IMG/VR virus record: IMGVR_UViG_3300029923_000073
Coordinates: 1-32,544 of that record
Origin: a virus
Direction: 5' to 3' (one strand)
Length of the DNA stretch: 32,544 nucleotides
In this document: piece after piece, positions 7,021 through 13,067 of the stretch
Position numbering within the stretch: position 1 is the first letter of the stretch
How the letters are laid out: each line of letters begins with the position of its first letter
Position numbers and translations under genes: made by a program
The notes under the pieces: generated by a model
The model's input: only the letters and a program-made list of their open reading frames with translations
Told to the model about the DNA's origin: nothing
Database searches by the model: none

Positions 7021-8673
7021 TTATAAACCGCCTTTAATTTCAAATTTACCATCTTCGTTATCATTAGTAATTGTTGCAAATATTTGTATTGCTTCGCGTT
7101 CTTCTGTTGATTCGCATAGTTCTATTATCTTCTTTTGTTCTGACTTATTTAGTTTTTCCATACCGTCAAGGCATAAAACTTTAAATTCTCCCATGCGTTG
7201 CAATGCTATCTTGATTGCAGCTTCTAGTTTTTCACCATCTGATAATCCATCTAGCAATATTCCATTAATGCGGATCATTGAATTTTCATCTACTGAAATA
7301 CCATCAATTGGTAATGTGTGTTGTTTTAATAACTCACTAGGCTTGTTTCTTGCAGTTTCAATAATTTTAGTCAAGGAATCAGAATAAAACTTACTGCTAG
7401 CTAGTTTGTTATTTCTTATTTCTAGCATCCTATCCCATTCTCGCAAATATGATTGCATTTTAGCAACTTTATCCGCTTCAATCTGCAATGGTTCTACTTC
7501 AATTTCTTTATGAGTTTTCAACCATTCGGTCGCAATACCGACACGTGAATTTTCATTTTCAATTAATGATTCCAATTGTTGTTCTTCTGCTTTTAATTCT
7601 TGTTTTTCTAACTCTGATACCGATAATAATTCTTGTTCTTTTGCTGATATTTTATTGTTGTTAATATTTATAACTTCTTTTTGTTCGTTAATTTCTTTAT
7701 TTATTTCCTTAACTATTTCAATTCCAATATGTGAGTATCTTCTTTTAATTTCTTCTATTTCTTCATTCATTCTTAAAGTTGATTTATTTTGTTCTATTTC
7801 TAACTTATCAGCAGAAGAATTTATTACATTGTTTGACTTTTCAATTTTACCTTTAGTTGATTCAATAATATCTTTAATATATTGACGTTGTTCTGTGAAC
7901 TTAATGCCAATTTTTCTTTTATTGTTTTCTGTATTAATTTTAAGTGATTCAATTTTTTCTGTAATAGTATTTCGTAATTCGTTTGCCTTAATAATTGCGT
8001 TGTTAATCTTCTCCGCTTCGGAAACTTTATTGTAATATTCTTGTATTTTTAATTCCTGCCATTCTTTACCGTCATAATTAGGTGGCAACTCTGATTCAAT
8101 TCCCTTTACTTGTCCTTCCAGTAACTTGATTTCTCTGTTTACTTCTTCTCGTTGTTTAAAATTGCGAACTTCTATATCTTTTAAAACCTGCAATAAATGC
8201 TTGGAAGTGTTTACGTTGCTTAAAACGTCTTGCCCAAACCATCCGTTAATTTCTTCGTCGGTATAATTCATTTTAATCATACCTAAAATAATTTCAGTTT
8301 GTTTTTTGGCATCCATGGTTATGAAATCTAGTGGTCTAAATATATCACCGCTTACTAGTTTTCTTAATTCAGTTTCGGTTGACTTGATGCCTTCTCCTTT
8401 TTGTCTTAGCTTAAGATAATCGGCTTTTTCATTTCTGATTCTGCGATCAACTTCTAATCCTGTGTCTGTTTCAATAAATAGCGTAGATTCATCTGCTCCA
8501 TGCCTAATAACCTCGGTCCGTCTATTGTTATTACTAATGGTTTTTTCTATGCCTTCTAAAATACTAGATTTGCCACTGCCTTTTACACCTTCAAAAATGT
8601 TAAGCATACCTGGATTATAATTTAATTCGTCAATACCTATAAAATTAGTCATTTTTAAAGTTTTAATAATCAT
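7021..8673 (-). CDS. SbcC/Rad50-like AAA ATPase with long coiled coil
   Basis: Walker A GVKGSGKSS at about 29-37; the C-terminal part has the ABC-type signature LSDGEK at 477-482 and a Walker B-like VLCLDGME at about 499-506. Between them lie long heptad-rich, Lys/Glu/Ile-rich segments (about 170-420), as expected for an SMC/Rad50 arm, but at 550 residues it is shorter than SbcC. Genes of this type often accompany RecT and an exonuclease in Firmicutes phages and are thought to help process DNA ends. No SbcD-type nuclease is nearby. The ATG overlaps the stop of the upstream small gene (TAATG). Confidence 0.88.
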   Translation of the reverse strand: MIIKTLKMTNFIGIDELNYNPGMLNIFEGVKGSGKSSILEGIEKTISNNNRRTEVIRHGADESTLFIETDTGLEVDRRIRNEKADYLKLRQKGEGIKSTETELRKLVSGDIFRPLDFITMDAKKQTEIILGMIKMNYTDEEINGWFGQDVLSNVNTSKHLLQVLKDIEVRNFKQREEVNREIKLLEGQVKGIESELPPNYDGKEWQELKIQEYYNKVSEAEKINNAIIKANELRNTITEKIESLKINTENNKRKIGIKFTEQRQYIKDIIESTKGKIEKSNNVINSSADKLEIEQNKSTLRMNEEIEEIKRRYSHIGIEIVKEINKEINEQKEVININNNKISAKEQELLSVSELEKQELKAEEQQLESLIENENSRVGIATEWLKTHKEIEVEPLQIEADKVAKMQSYLREWDRMLEIRNNKLASSKFYSDSLTKIIETARNKPSELLKQHTLPIDGISVDENSMIRINGILLDGLSDGEKLEAAIKIALQRMGEFKVLCLDGMEKLNKSEQKKIIELCESTEEREAIQIFATITNDNEDGKFEIKGGL

Positions 8674-8834
8674 TATTTACACACTCCATTTATTTTATTT
8701 TTAGCATCTGTTAATATTTCATAAAAACTTCTACCATTTCCGTTTTCTTTATCTTGTTTTTCAATATACTTTTTAAATAATTTGTTATTGTTGTTAAAAT
8801 CAGCAACACAGCTTACTTGTCCAATTTTTATCAT
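8673..8834 (-). CDS. Small hypothetical protein, 53 aa
   Basis: Starts MIKIGQVSCV and ends NKINGVCK; polar and Asn/Lys-rich with no membrane helix. A good GGAGG ribosome binding site lies about eight bases upstream of the ATG at 8834, and the stop overlaps the start of the ATPase gene, so it is probably translated and coupled. No family recognised. Confidence 0.65.
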   Translation of the reverse strand: MIKIGQVSCVADFNNNNKLFKKYIEKQDKENGNGRSFYEILTDAKNKINGVCK

Positions 8835-8837
8835 TTG

Positions 8838-9701
8838 TTAAACCTCCACAAATTCACCATTTTCTAATTTATAATAAATATTTTCTTTTAAAATTTCACC
8901 ATCAATTTGCGATGATTTAACACATAATGGGACTTGTTTATTTATTGAATTATCATATTCCCATTCTGCAAGTGTTATCCACGTTCCAGTTATTCCTTTA
9001 ATTTTATTATTAATACCGATTCCTGCCACTACTGAATATTTACCATCCACTGCTAATTGGGCATATTCTCCGCTACTTGCTAACTTGGCATAATCTCCGC
9101 TACTTGCTAACTTGGCAGAATCTCCGCTACTTGCTAATTGGGCATATTCTCCGATACTTGCTAACTTGGCAGAATATCCGCTACTTGCTAACTTGGCATA
9201 TTCTCCGCTACTTGCTAACTTGGCAGAATCTCCGCTACTTGCTAACTTGGCAGAATCTCCGCTACTTGCTAATTGGGCATATTCTCCGCTACTTGCTAAC
9301 TTGGCATATTCTCCGCTACTTGCTAACTTGGCAGAATCTCCGCTACTTGATAACTGGGATTTTTTTTTATTATTATCAGTGTTTTGTTCTTGCTTACAAC
9401 ATTCGCTAACGTATTCTATTGATGCTTTAATAAATCTAGGTAAATTTAATTTAATACCAATTTTTAATTTATTAGTAACTGATTTGTTATCTTCTTTTTT
9501 AACTTCTCCAACTGCTTCAACAATTGCAAATTCGCTGTTACATAAATCGTAATAATTCAAAACATCTAATGGATTTTCGCAAAAATGAAATCCGCTATTA
9601 CAAGGTATAAAATCACCTTTATGTTCATAAGTTTTACCTTCTTCAAATTGAAACCCTCTACACACTAAACCTTTATCAAATGCCTTAAATCCAACTACCA
9701 T
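8838..9701 (-). CDS. DUF7666-type protein with a 9-residue tandem repeat domain
   Basis: The N-terminal ~90 residues (KAFDKGLVCRGFQFEEGKTY ... CNSGFHFCENPLDVLNYYDL) match a phage domain I know as DUF7666, of unknown function. After a polar linker come 11 near-perfect copies of a nine-residue unit, SSG(D/E)(S/Y)A(K/Q)LA, plus a degenerate twelfth (VDGKYSVVA), and a C-terminal ~70-residue segment. Gly-containing repeats of this sort probably stack as a beta-helix or solenoid (inference). AAGGAGG lies about eight bases before the ATG. It sits in the early operon, so a virion role is unlikely; a DNA-mimic or scaffold role is only a guess. Confidence 0.75.
   Translation of the reverse strand: MVVGFKAFDKGLVCRGFQFEEGKTYEHKGDFIPCNSGFHFCENPLDVLNYYDLCNSEFAIVEAVGEVKKEDNKSVTNKLKIGIKLNLPRFIKASIEYVSECCKQEQNTDNNKKKSQLSSSGDSAKLASSGEYAKLASSGEYAQLASSGDSAKLASSGDSAKLASSGEYAKLASSGYSAKLASIGEYAQLASSGDSAKLASSGDYAKLASSGEYAQLAVDGKYSVVAGIGINNKIKGITGTWITLAEWEYDNSINKQVPLCVKSSQIDGEILKENIYYKLENGEFVEV
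9046..9354 (-). repeat. 27-bp tandem repeat array within the DUF7666 gene
   Basis: About eleven copies of a 27-bp unit, plus-strand form CTTGGCAGAATCTCCGCTA followed by CTTGCTAA, differing at few sites (AGAATC/ATATTC/ATAATC; ACTTGG/ATTGGG). The units encode SSGDSAKLA, SSGEYAKLA and similar. Near-identity at DNA level suggests recent copy-number change. Confidence 0.9.
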
Positions 9702-9702
9702 T

Positions 9703-9861
9703 TTAATATCCTCCTTTTATTGATAAAAATACTAATGATGCTAAACAAGCTATTGTAAACATTACTAAAACAATTGGTATTGCAAAGTTACTACAAATGA
9801 AATCATGCCACTTTCTAGTTCCTTTTAGTATGTATCGGTTATTTCTTATTTGTTTGTTCAT
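9703..9861 (-). CDS. Small single-pass membrane protein, 52 aa
   Basis: Starts MNKQIRNNRY. It has a basic N-terminal part, then one strongly hydrophobic stretch from about residue 28 to 47 (IPIVLVMFTIACLASLVFLS) and a short KGGY tail, so it should be a small inner-membrane protein with a cytoplasmic N-terminus. The ATG overlaps the stop of the upstream gene (TAATG), and GGGGTG gives a ribosome binding site. Its tail codes the AAGGAGG of the next gene. Early location argues against a holin. Function unknown. Confidence 0.65.
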   Translation of the reverse strand: MNKQIRNNRYILKGTRKWHDFICSNFAIPIVLVMFTIACLASLVFLSIKGGY

Positions 9862-10004
9862 TATTTAACACCCCTATCTCTTTTCCATTCTATTGCTTCT
9901 TTATCTTTAGGCGATGGGCAAAAGTTGATAATATGGCAAGCAATACATTCATTTGGTTTTCTTGGATCTTCTTCACAAGGTCTGTTTTCTTTTTCATTAT
10001 TCAA
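9861..10004 (-). CDS. Small Cys-containing protein, 47 aa, TTG start
   Basis: Reads NNEKENRPCE... with C10, then C20-x2-C23 and C29 (NECIACHIINFC), a spacing that could bind zinc or a cluster. The start is TTG at 10004, seven bases after a perfect AAGGAGG. The ATG between them opens a two-codon frame only, and a later ATG in another frame gives no long product. The gene ends in TAATG with the next gene. Function unknown. Confidence 0.65.
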   Translation of the reverse strand: MNNEKENRPCEEDPRKPNECIACHIINFCPSPKDKEAIEWKRDRGVK

Positions 10005-10016
10005 AACATTACCTCC

Positions 10017-10193
10017 TTATAATTTACCATCTAATAACAGTTTTTCAAATTCTGATTTTTTAATCTTCCATGTTATCCTATTTCCTACTTTAAATTGTAC
10101 ACATGGCAATGTTCCACTTTTGCAGTATGAATAAATTGTTTGTACTGTAACCCCTAGTTGTCTTGAAGCATCACTTACTTTTATATAATCCAT
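10017..10193 (-). CDS. Excisionase/MerR-like helix-turn-helix DNA-binding protein, 58 aa
   Basis: Starts MDYIKVSDASRQLGVTVQTI and continues YSYCKSGTLPC..F.VGNRITWKIKKSEFEKLL. This is the winged-helix pattern of the HTH_17/excisionase group: helix-turn-helix over residues 5-22, a wing with the typical G..P and W.I positions, and a C-terminal helix. Such small proteins act as excisionases or as transcription regulators. It is the first gene after a consensus promoter (10236-10264) with a palindrome in its spacer, so it may autoregulate the early operon. No integrase is visible, so an excisionase role cannot be tested here. Confidence 0.8.
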   Translation of the reverse strand: MDYIKVSDASRQLGVTVQTIYSYCKSGTLPCVQFKVGNRITWKIKKSEFEKLLLDGKL

Positions 10194-10235
10194 TTGATCA
10201 CCACCTTTTGTATATTTGTTTTACCTCTTGTCCTT

Positions 10236-10264
10236 ATATTACTTTAAAGTTTAACTAATGTCAA
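10236..10264 (-). promoter_or_regulatory. Promoter of the early operon with palindromic spacer
   Basis: Minus strand TTGACA (10264-10259), 17-base spacer, TAATAT (10241-10236). The spacer side contains the 10-bp perfect palindrome ACTTTAAAGT (10241-10250), and a close copy, AGTTTAAAGT, lies at 10291-10300. These are operator candidates. The promoter lies about 45 bases before the HTH gene and just after a terminator. Confidence 0.75.
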
Positions 10265-10310
10265 TATAAATTTTATAAGTTTTTATATAAAGTTTAAAGT
10301 TAATTAATAA

Positions 10311-10339
10311 ACAAAAACCACCTACAATTAAGCAAGTGG
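10311..10339 (-). terminator. Intrinsic terminator after the lysis genes
   Basis: Minus strand CCACTTGC / GTAGGTGG (eight pairs, two of them G-U) with loop TTAATT, followed by TTTTTGTTT. It lies just beyond the last spanin-like gene and before the early promoter. The pairing is poorer on the plus strand, so it works for leftward transcription. Confidence 0.75.
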
Positions 10340-10347
10340 CATAATGA

Positions 10348-10761
10348 CTACTTTTTAAATATCATGTATAGTAATCCAATTCCTATGATATCGCGTTCAA
10401 ATGTTAACTTTTTAATTTTAAATTTTTCCGCTTGTTCTAGCTTCTCCCAATATTCGTTTGCAATCTTTAAGGATTTCTCCGCTTGTTCTATTGAGTTCCC
10501 TGCTATCATTAATTGTTGATTCAATTTCATTATTTGTTGATCTGATATTGTTATTTGATTGTTTGATTTCTGTAATAATTGATTTACTTGCTGCAATTGC
10601 TTCTCCTGCTCGTTGTTGTTGATCTCCAACTGATTTATATTGTTCTCTAACTGTGTTAGTTGTGATTCTGTCAACTGATACGTTGCTGTTGCTTCGCATA
10701 TCCCATGCAACGACAATACCAATAAGCAGCAAAATAACAAAGATGATATTAGTTTTTTCAT
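10348..10761 (-). CDS. Exported coiled-coil protein nested in the adjoining gene; candidate outer spanin subunit
   Basis: A 137-residue protein with a typical N-terminal export signal (MKKLISSLLFCCLLVLSLHG, followed by ICEA), then a Gln/Asn-rich region full of heptads (about 28-110) and a mildly hydrophobic end (IIGIGLLYMIF). The Cys in the signal region is not in a canonical lipobox, so lipoprotein processing is uncertain. It starts 37 bases inside the neighbouring gene in another frame and overlaps it for 344 bases. AAGGGG lies seven bases before its ATG. Embedded reading frames encoding two envelope proteins next to an endolysin are the hallmark of Rz/Rz1-type spanins. Unlike classical Rz1, this one is long. 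Confidence 0.65.
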   Translation of the reverse strand: MKKLISSLLFCCLLVLSLHGICEATATYQLTESQLTQLENNINQLEINNNEQEKQLQQVNQLLQKSNNQITISDQQIMKLNQQLMIAGNSIEQAEKSLKIANEYWEKLEQAEKFKIKKLTFERDIIGIGLLYMIFKK

Positions 10762-10798
10762 TCGCAGCCCCTTCTTTTATTTTTTTTATAATATCCAT
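10418..10798 (-). CDS. Membrane-anchored coiled-coil protein; candidate inner-membrane spanin (Rz-like)
   Basis: 126 residues with a single N-terminal transmembrane helix (about 18-34, IIFVILLLIGIVVAW) after a basic start, then a polar helical domain with repeated Ile/Leu heptads. This is the layout of an i-spanin: cytoplasmic tip, one helix and a periplasmic coiled coil. The start overlaps the endolysin stop as TAATG and is probably translated by coupling. It shares 344 bases with the exported protein in a different frame. Spanins join inner and outer membranes at the last step of lysis, so their presence implies a diderm host. The family match is by architecture, not by sequence. Confidence 0.65.
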   Translation of the reverse strand: MDIIKKIKEGAANEKTNIIFVILLLIGIVVAWDMRSNSNVSVDRITTNTVREQYKSVGDQQQRAGEAIAASKSIITEIKQSNNNIRSTNNEIESTINDSRELNRTSGEILKDCKRILGEARTSGKI

Positions 10799-11241
10799 TA
10801 TAAATCACATGCTCTAATAGTATTCATAATTTTACTAGCGTAGTAAATATCAGTAGCATATACACCACTAATTCCATTAACGAATGATTCTAAGTTTTGA
10901 TCTTCCTTATATTGATCGCTAAACTCTTTATATGGCCCCCAAATCATAAGATGACACCAATCGTTTATAGCATCGCCAATATCATTATAAGACTGGAATT
11001 TTGCTGTGATGGTATATAGGTTTCCGGTTCCATCATCTTCCTGTGTTTTAACTTCCACATATTCACCTTCACCACCCCATTTGCGACCAAAAATATTATA
11101 ACCGCCATTACCTATTCCGTAACGTCCCCATTCGCTTTCAATTGCCCCCTGTGCAACACAACAAGCATATGGTAACCCATAATTACCACATACCTCTTTT
11201 GATTTTTCTGTTATCATTTCTAAATACTGATCTGCTGTCAT
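10798..11241 (-). CDS. Endolysin, glucosaminidase (GH73-like)
   Basis: 147 residues with QGAIESEWGRY (Glu35 the likely catalytic residue), GGYNIFGRKW and the C-terminal GVYATDIYYASKI motif, the three landmarks of GH73 N-acetylglucosaminidases that cut the glycan strands of peptidoglycan. There is no signal peptide and no wall-binding domain, so release needs a holin. It is followed directly by the spanin-like pair and preceded by small genes including a membrane protein. GH73 endolysins are common in Firmicutes phages. Confidence 0.9.
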   Translation of the reverse strand: MTADQYLEMITEKSKEVCGNYGLPYACCVAQGAIESEWGRYGIGNGGYNIFGRKWGGEGEYVEVKTQEDDGTGNLYTITAKFQSYNDIGDAINDWCHLMIWGPYKEFSDQYKEDQNLESFVNGISGVYATDIYYASKIMNTIRACDL

Positions 11242-11348
11242 TAATCATCACTCCCATTACTAAATTTACTATACTCTGGACAAACATTATTTAATTCGCT
11301 TGCTGAATACCAAACTGTTCCGCAATATTTACATATAAATTCTATCAT
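11241..11348 (-). CDS. Small CxxC protein, 35 aa
   Basis: Starts MIEFICKYCGTVW and ends FSNGSDD. C6-x2-C9 followed by one later Cys resembles a single zinc-ribbon knuckle. The ATG overlaps the upstream stop by four bases, the stop overlaps the endolysin start as TAATG, and AAGGCG lies about eight bases upstream. The tight packing is the main evidence that it is real. Confidence 0.55.
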   Translation of the reverse strand: MIEFICKYCGTVWYSASELNNVCPEYSKFSNGSDD

Positions 11349-11545
11349 AATTTTTCGCCTTGTTTGCTGTTATTTACGCTATCGTCCCTTTTATCAGCAA
11401 ATACATATAACCTTACCACTCCGTAAAATGCTGTCAGACGGTCAAGATCGTACTTGTGGTCGACGTTATTAAAAAAGCAATACAACCATAAACAAGCAAA
11501 TATTAAATCTGATATATGGACGTTTTTAATTAGTTCTTTAAACAT
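11345..11545 (-). CDS. Small membrane protein, 66 aa; holin candidate
   Basis: Starts MFKELIKNVH. It has one hydrophobic segment at about 11-27 (ISDLIFACLWLYCFFNN), a possible second weak one (AFYGVVRLYVFA), and a charged C-terminal tail. A strong AAAGGAGG lies eight bases upstream, and it is the first gene after an extended -10 promoter and two genes before the endolysin. Size and place fit a holin or holin-like protein, but no family match is seen and a single clear helix is not diagnostic. Confidence 0.6.
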   Translation of the reverse strand: MFKELIKNVHISDLIFACLWLYCFFNNVDHKYDLDRLTAFYGVVRLYVFADKRDDSVNNSKQGEKL

Positions 11546-11564
11546 GTTATTCCTCCTTTGTTTT

Positions 11565-11573
11565 ATTATAGCA
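11565..11573 (-). promoter_or_regulatory. Extended -10 promoter for the endolysin/spanin block
   Basis: Minus strand TGCTATAAT is an extended -10 element. The -35 position holds only TTTCAA (about three of six matches). It lies 20 bases upstream of the 66-residue membrane protein and directly after a terminator, so it can restart transcription for the lysis block. Confidence 0.5.
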
Positions 11574-11574
11574 T

Positions 11575-11606
11575 AAAGAAAAAAGTATTGAAATTAATCA
11601 ATACTT
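11575..11606 (-). terminator. Intrinsic terminator with a perfect 9-bp stem
   Basis: Minus strand AAGTATTGA / TCAATACTT with loop TTAATT, followed by TTTTCTTT. It begins ten bases after the stop of the DUF7167-like gene and closes the accessory island before the endolysin block. Confidence 0.85.
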
Positions 11607-11615
11607 AAAATAAGT

Positions 11616-11792
11616 TTAAAGTTTAATATAAGAAACATTAATATATTCTTCGGACCATTCTTGTGTTCTTTCTAAACAATATTCGTTAATTTCTTCTTCT
11701 GTTAACCATTCTAGTTCTTCATCTTCTATTACAATGTAATCTTCTTGTTCTGCTCCTCTGTACCCAATTGATAATTTTACTTTTATTTTCAT
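11616..11792 (-). CDS. DUF7167-like small acidic protein, 58 aa
   Basis: Reads MKIKVKLSIGYRGAEQEDYI... followed by a very acidic helix (EDEELEWLTEEEINEY) and an aromatic end. The pattern of beta strand, SIGY.GA, then an acidic (E)EE.EEY helix resembles small phage proteins grouped as DUF7167 (from memory, moderate certainty). AGGAG lies nine bases before the ATG. Function unknown; the strong negative charge would fit an inhibitor or DNA mimic, which is a guess. Confidence 0.7.
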   Translation of the reverse strand: MKIKVKLSIGYRGAEQEDYIVIEDEELEWLTEEEINEYCLERTQEWSEEYINVSYIKL

Positions 11793-11914
11793 GTTATTTT
11801 ACTCCTTACATATTGGTATTTAAATAAAAATAACGAATCTCCATTATTTATTAAATAAATTTGCTGTTTGTGCAAGTTTTTTAATTCTTCAATTAATTGT
11901 TTTTCTATTTTCAT
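11789..11914 (-). CDS. Small hypothetical protein, 41 aa
   Basis: Starts MKIEKQLIEELKNLHKQQIY and ends RSKIT. A helical charged start is followed by LINNGDSLFLFKY. The last codons overlap the next start (ATGA), and its tail carries the AAGGAG site of the next gene. Its own ribosome binding site is weak (GTGG). The 157 bases upstream of it (11915-12071) contain no gene I can support, only a TATAAT-like hexamer without a -35. Confidence 0.4.
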   Translation of the reverse strand: MKIEKQLIEELKNLHKQQIYLINNGDSLFLFKYQYVRSKIT

Positions 11915-12071
11915 TATTTTTACCACATTATTATTATTTTAAAGCCTTGCTACGCTTCCATATTTATCTTGTGATGTGTTTTATTTGTTTGTGTATATGC
12001 TTGTATCAACTTGCATTAAAACTACCTAATATTATACACTCTTCGTTTGTTTTTATTTCTTGAACTTTAAA

Positions 12072-12194
12072 TTATCCTTGTGTTTCTTTAATAGCCATTT
12101 GCAACGCACTGTTTTTATTTTCTGCACAAATTACAAACGAATCATATTCATTATCTCCATATTCATCAGTTATTGTTAGTAAATATAAATTCAT
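12072..12194 (-). CDS. Hypothetical frame, 40 aa from ATG; longer open frame without a normal start
   Basis: From the ATG at 12194 the product is MNLYLLTITD...QMAIKETQG, but no good ribosome binding site precedes it. The same frame stays open 39 codons further upstream (CIKGIYHTYKIKGKK..., coding-like) to about 12311 without any ATG, GTG or TTG. A strong AAGGAAGG (12323-12316) lies just upstream of that extension, seven bases before an in-frame ACG (12308). Alternatives are a non-AUG start, a -1 frameshift from a GTG at 12316 on the A-AAA-AAC run (at about 12247), or a decayed gene. Confidence 0.45.
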   Translation of the reverse strand: MNLYLLTITDEYGDNEYDSFVICAENKNSALQMAIKETQG

Positions 12195-12330
12195 TACTTT
12201 TGCTTTTTCTTTGTTTTTTAATATTTCAAATTTATCGTTTGCTTGTTTTTTACCTTTAATTTTATAAGTGTGATAAATACCTTTAATACACTTATATTCT
12301 TTATTCGTGGTTGCACCTTCCTTATTGTAC

Positions 12331-13053
12331 TTAACTTATTTTACAATTAACTCTTATTTCACTCTCGCTGTGCGGTAATGATTCTTTTAAAACATCAATC
12401 ATTTTTCTCTGAATTTTTATCAATCTTCCGTTTTCTTTATAACTTAATTTAAATAAGCACATATCGAAACTTTTTTTAATCTTATCGAAGTATTTCACTT
12501 TACATATATTATTCCTTGGATAAATACGTTCTTTAGAATCCTTATGTATAAAATCCCCACGTTTATTCACCATGTATGGATATTTAATTCCGTCAATTAT
12601 TGCATCGTACCACCTATACTGTAATTTACACCATTTTTCAATATCGTAATACTCATATTCTTTATCTGTTAGATAGTATTCAGCTAACATTTTTTCAAAA
12701 GTTGTTTTATTGATAGAGTATGAACAATACACGTAACAATTTTGTAACGATTCCAATGTTCCACACCCAACACCAATAAACTCGCCATGTTTTTTATAAC
12801 TACCACAAGTAAACCAATGGTTTTTAATTTTAGTTTCTGTTCCATCTTTCATTTTTAGAGTTAATTCTCTACCTGCAAAAGCATTCCCAAATGATTCATA
12901 ATACAAATGTTCACTAAAGATAATATTTCCATCGTTGTCAATTGCTGATCCAATATAATCACTACCTATTTTTTCATAAGTAAGTTCCGGTATTTCGTCA
13001 AACATAACATAATAACGATTATCTTGATTTCTGTATAGTTTTAATATTTTCAT
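12331..13053 (-). CDS. Hypothetical protein, 240 aa
   Basis: Starts MKILKLYRNQDNRYYVMFDE. It is Tyr/Lys-rich, without membrane segments or recognised motifs. A Cys-containing middle (HWFTCGSY...GVGCGTLESLQNCYVYCSYS) and a basic C-terminal part stand out. AGGAGGTAA precedes the ATG at good distance, 15 bases after the replication-initiator-like gene, so they form one operon. I do not recognise the family. Confidence 0.7.
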   Translation of the reverse strand: MKILKLYRNQDNRYYVMFDEIPELTYEKIGSDYIGSAIDNDGNIIFSEHLYYESFGNAFAGRELTLKMKDGTETKIKNHWFTCGSYKKHGEFIGVGCGTLESLQNCYVYCSYSINKTTFEKMLAEYYLTDKEYEYYDIEKWCKLQYRWYDAIIDGIKYPYMVNKRGDFIHKDSKERIYPRNNICKVKYFDKIKKSFDMCLFKLSYKENGRLIKIQRKMIDVLKESLPHSESEIRVNCKIS

Positions 13054-13067
13054 TATTAATTTACCTC

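Noticed and set aside
9046-9354. Plus-strand open frames of 110 and 146 codons over the repeat array
   Set aside because: They are repetitive (LLTWQNLRY, LLANLAESP) by-products of the minus-strand 27-bp repeats, without ribosome binding sites.
11613-11625. Third copy of the TTTAAAGTTTAA operator-like motif
   Set aside because: It falls exactly on the last codons and stop of the DUF7167-like gene (I-K-L-stop) and is not near a promoter, so coincidence in AT-rich coding sequence is likely.
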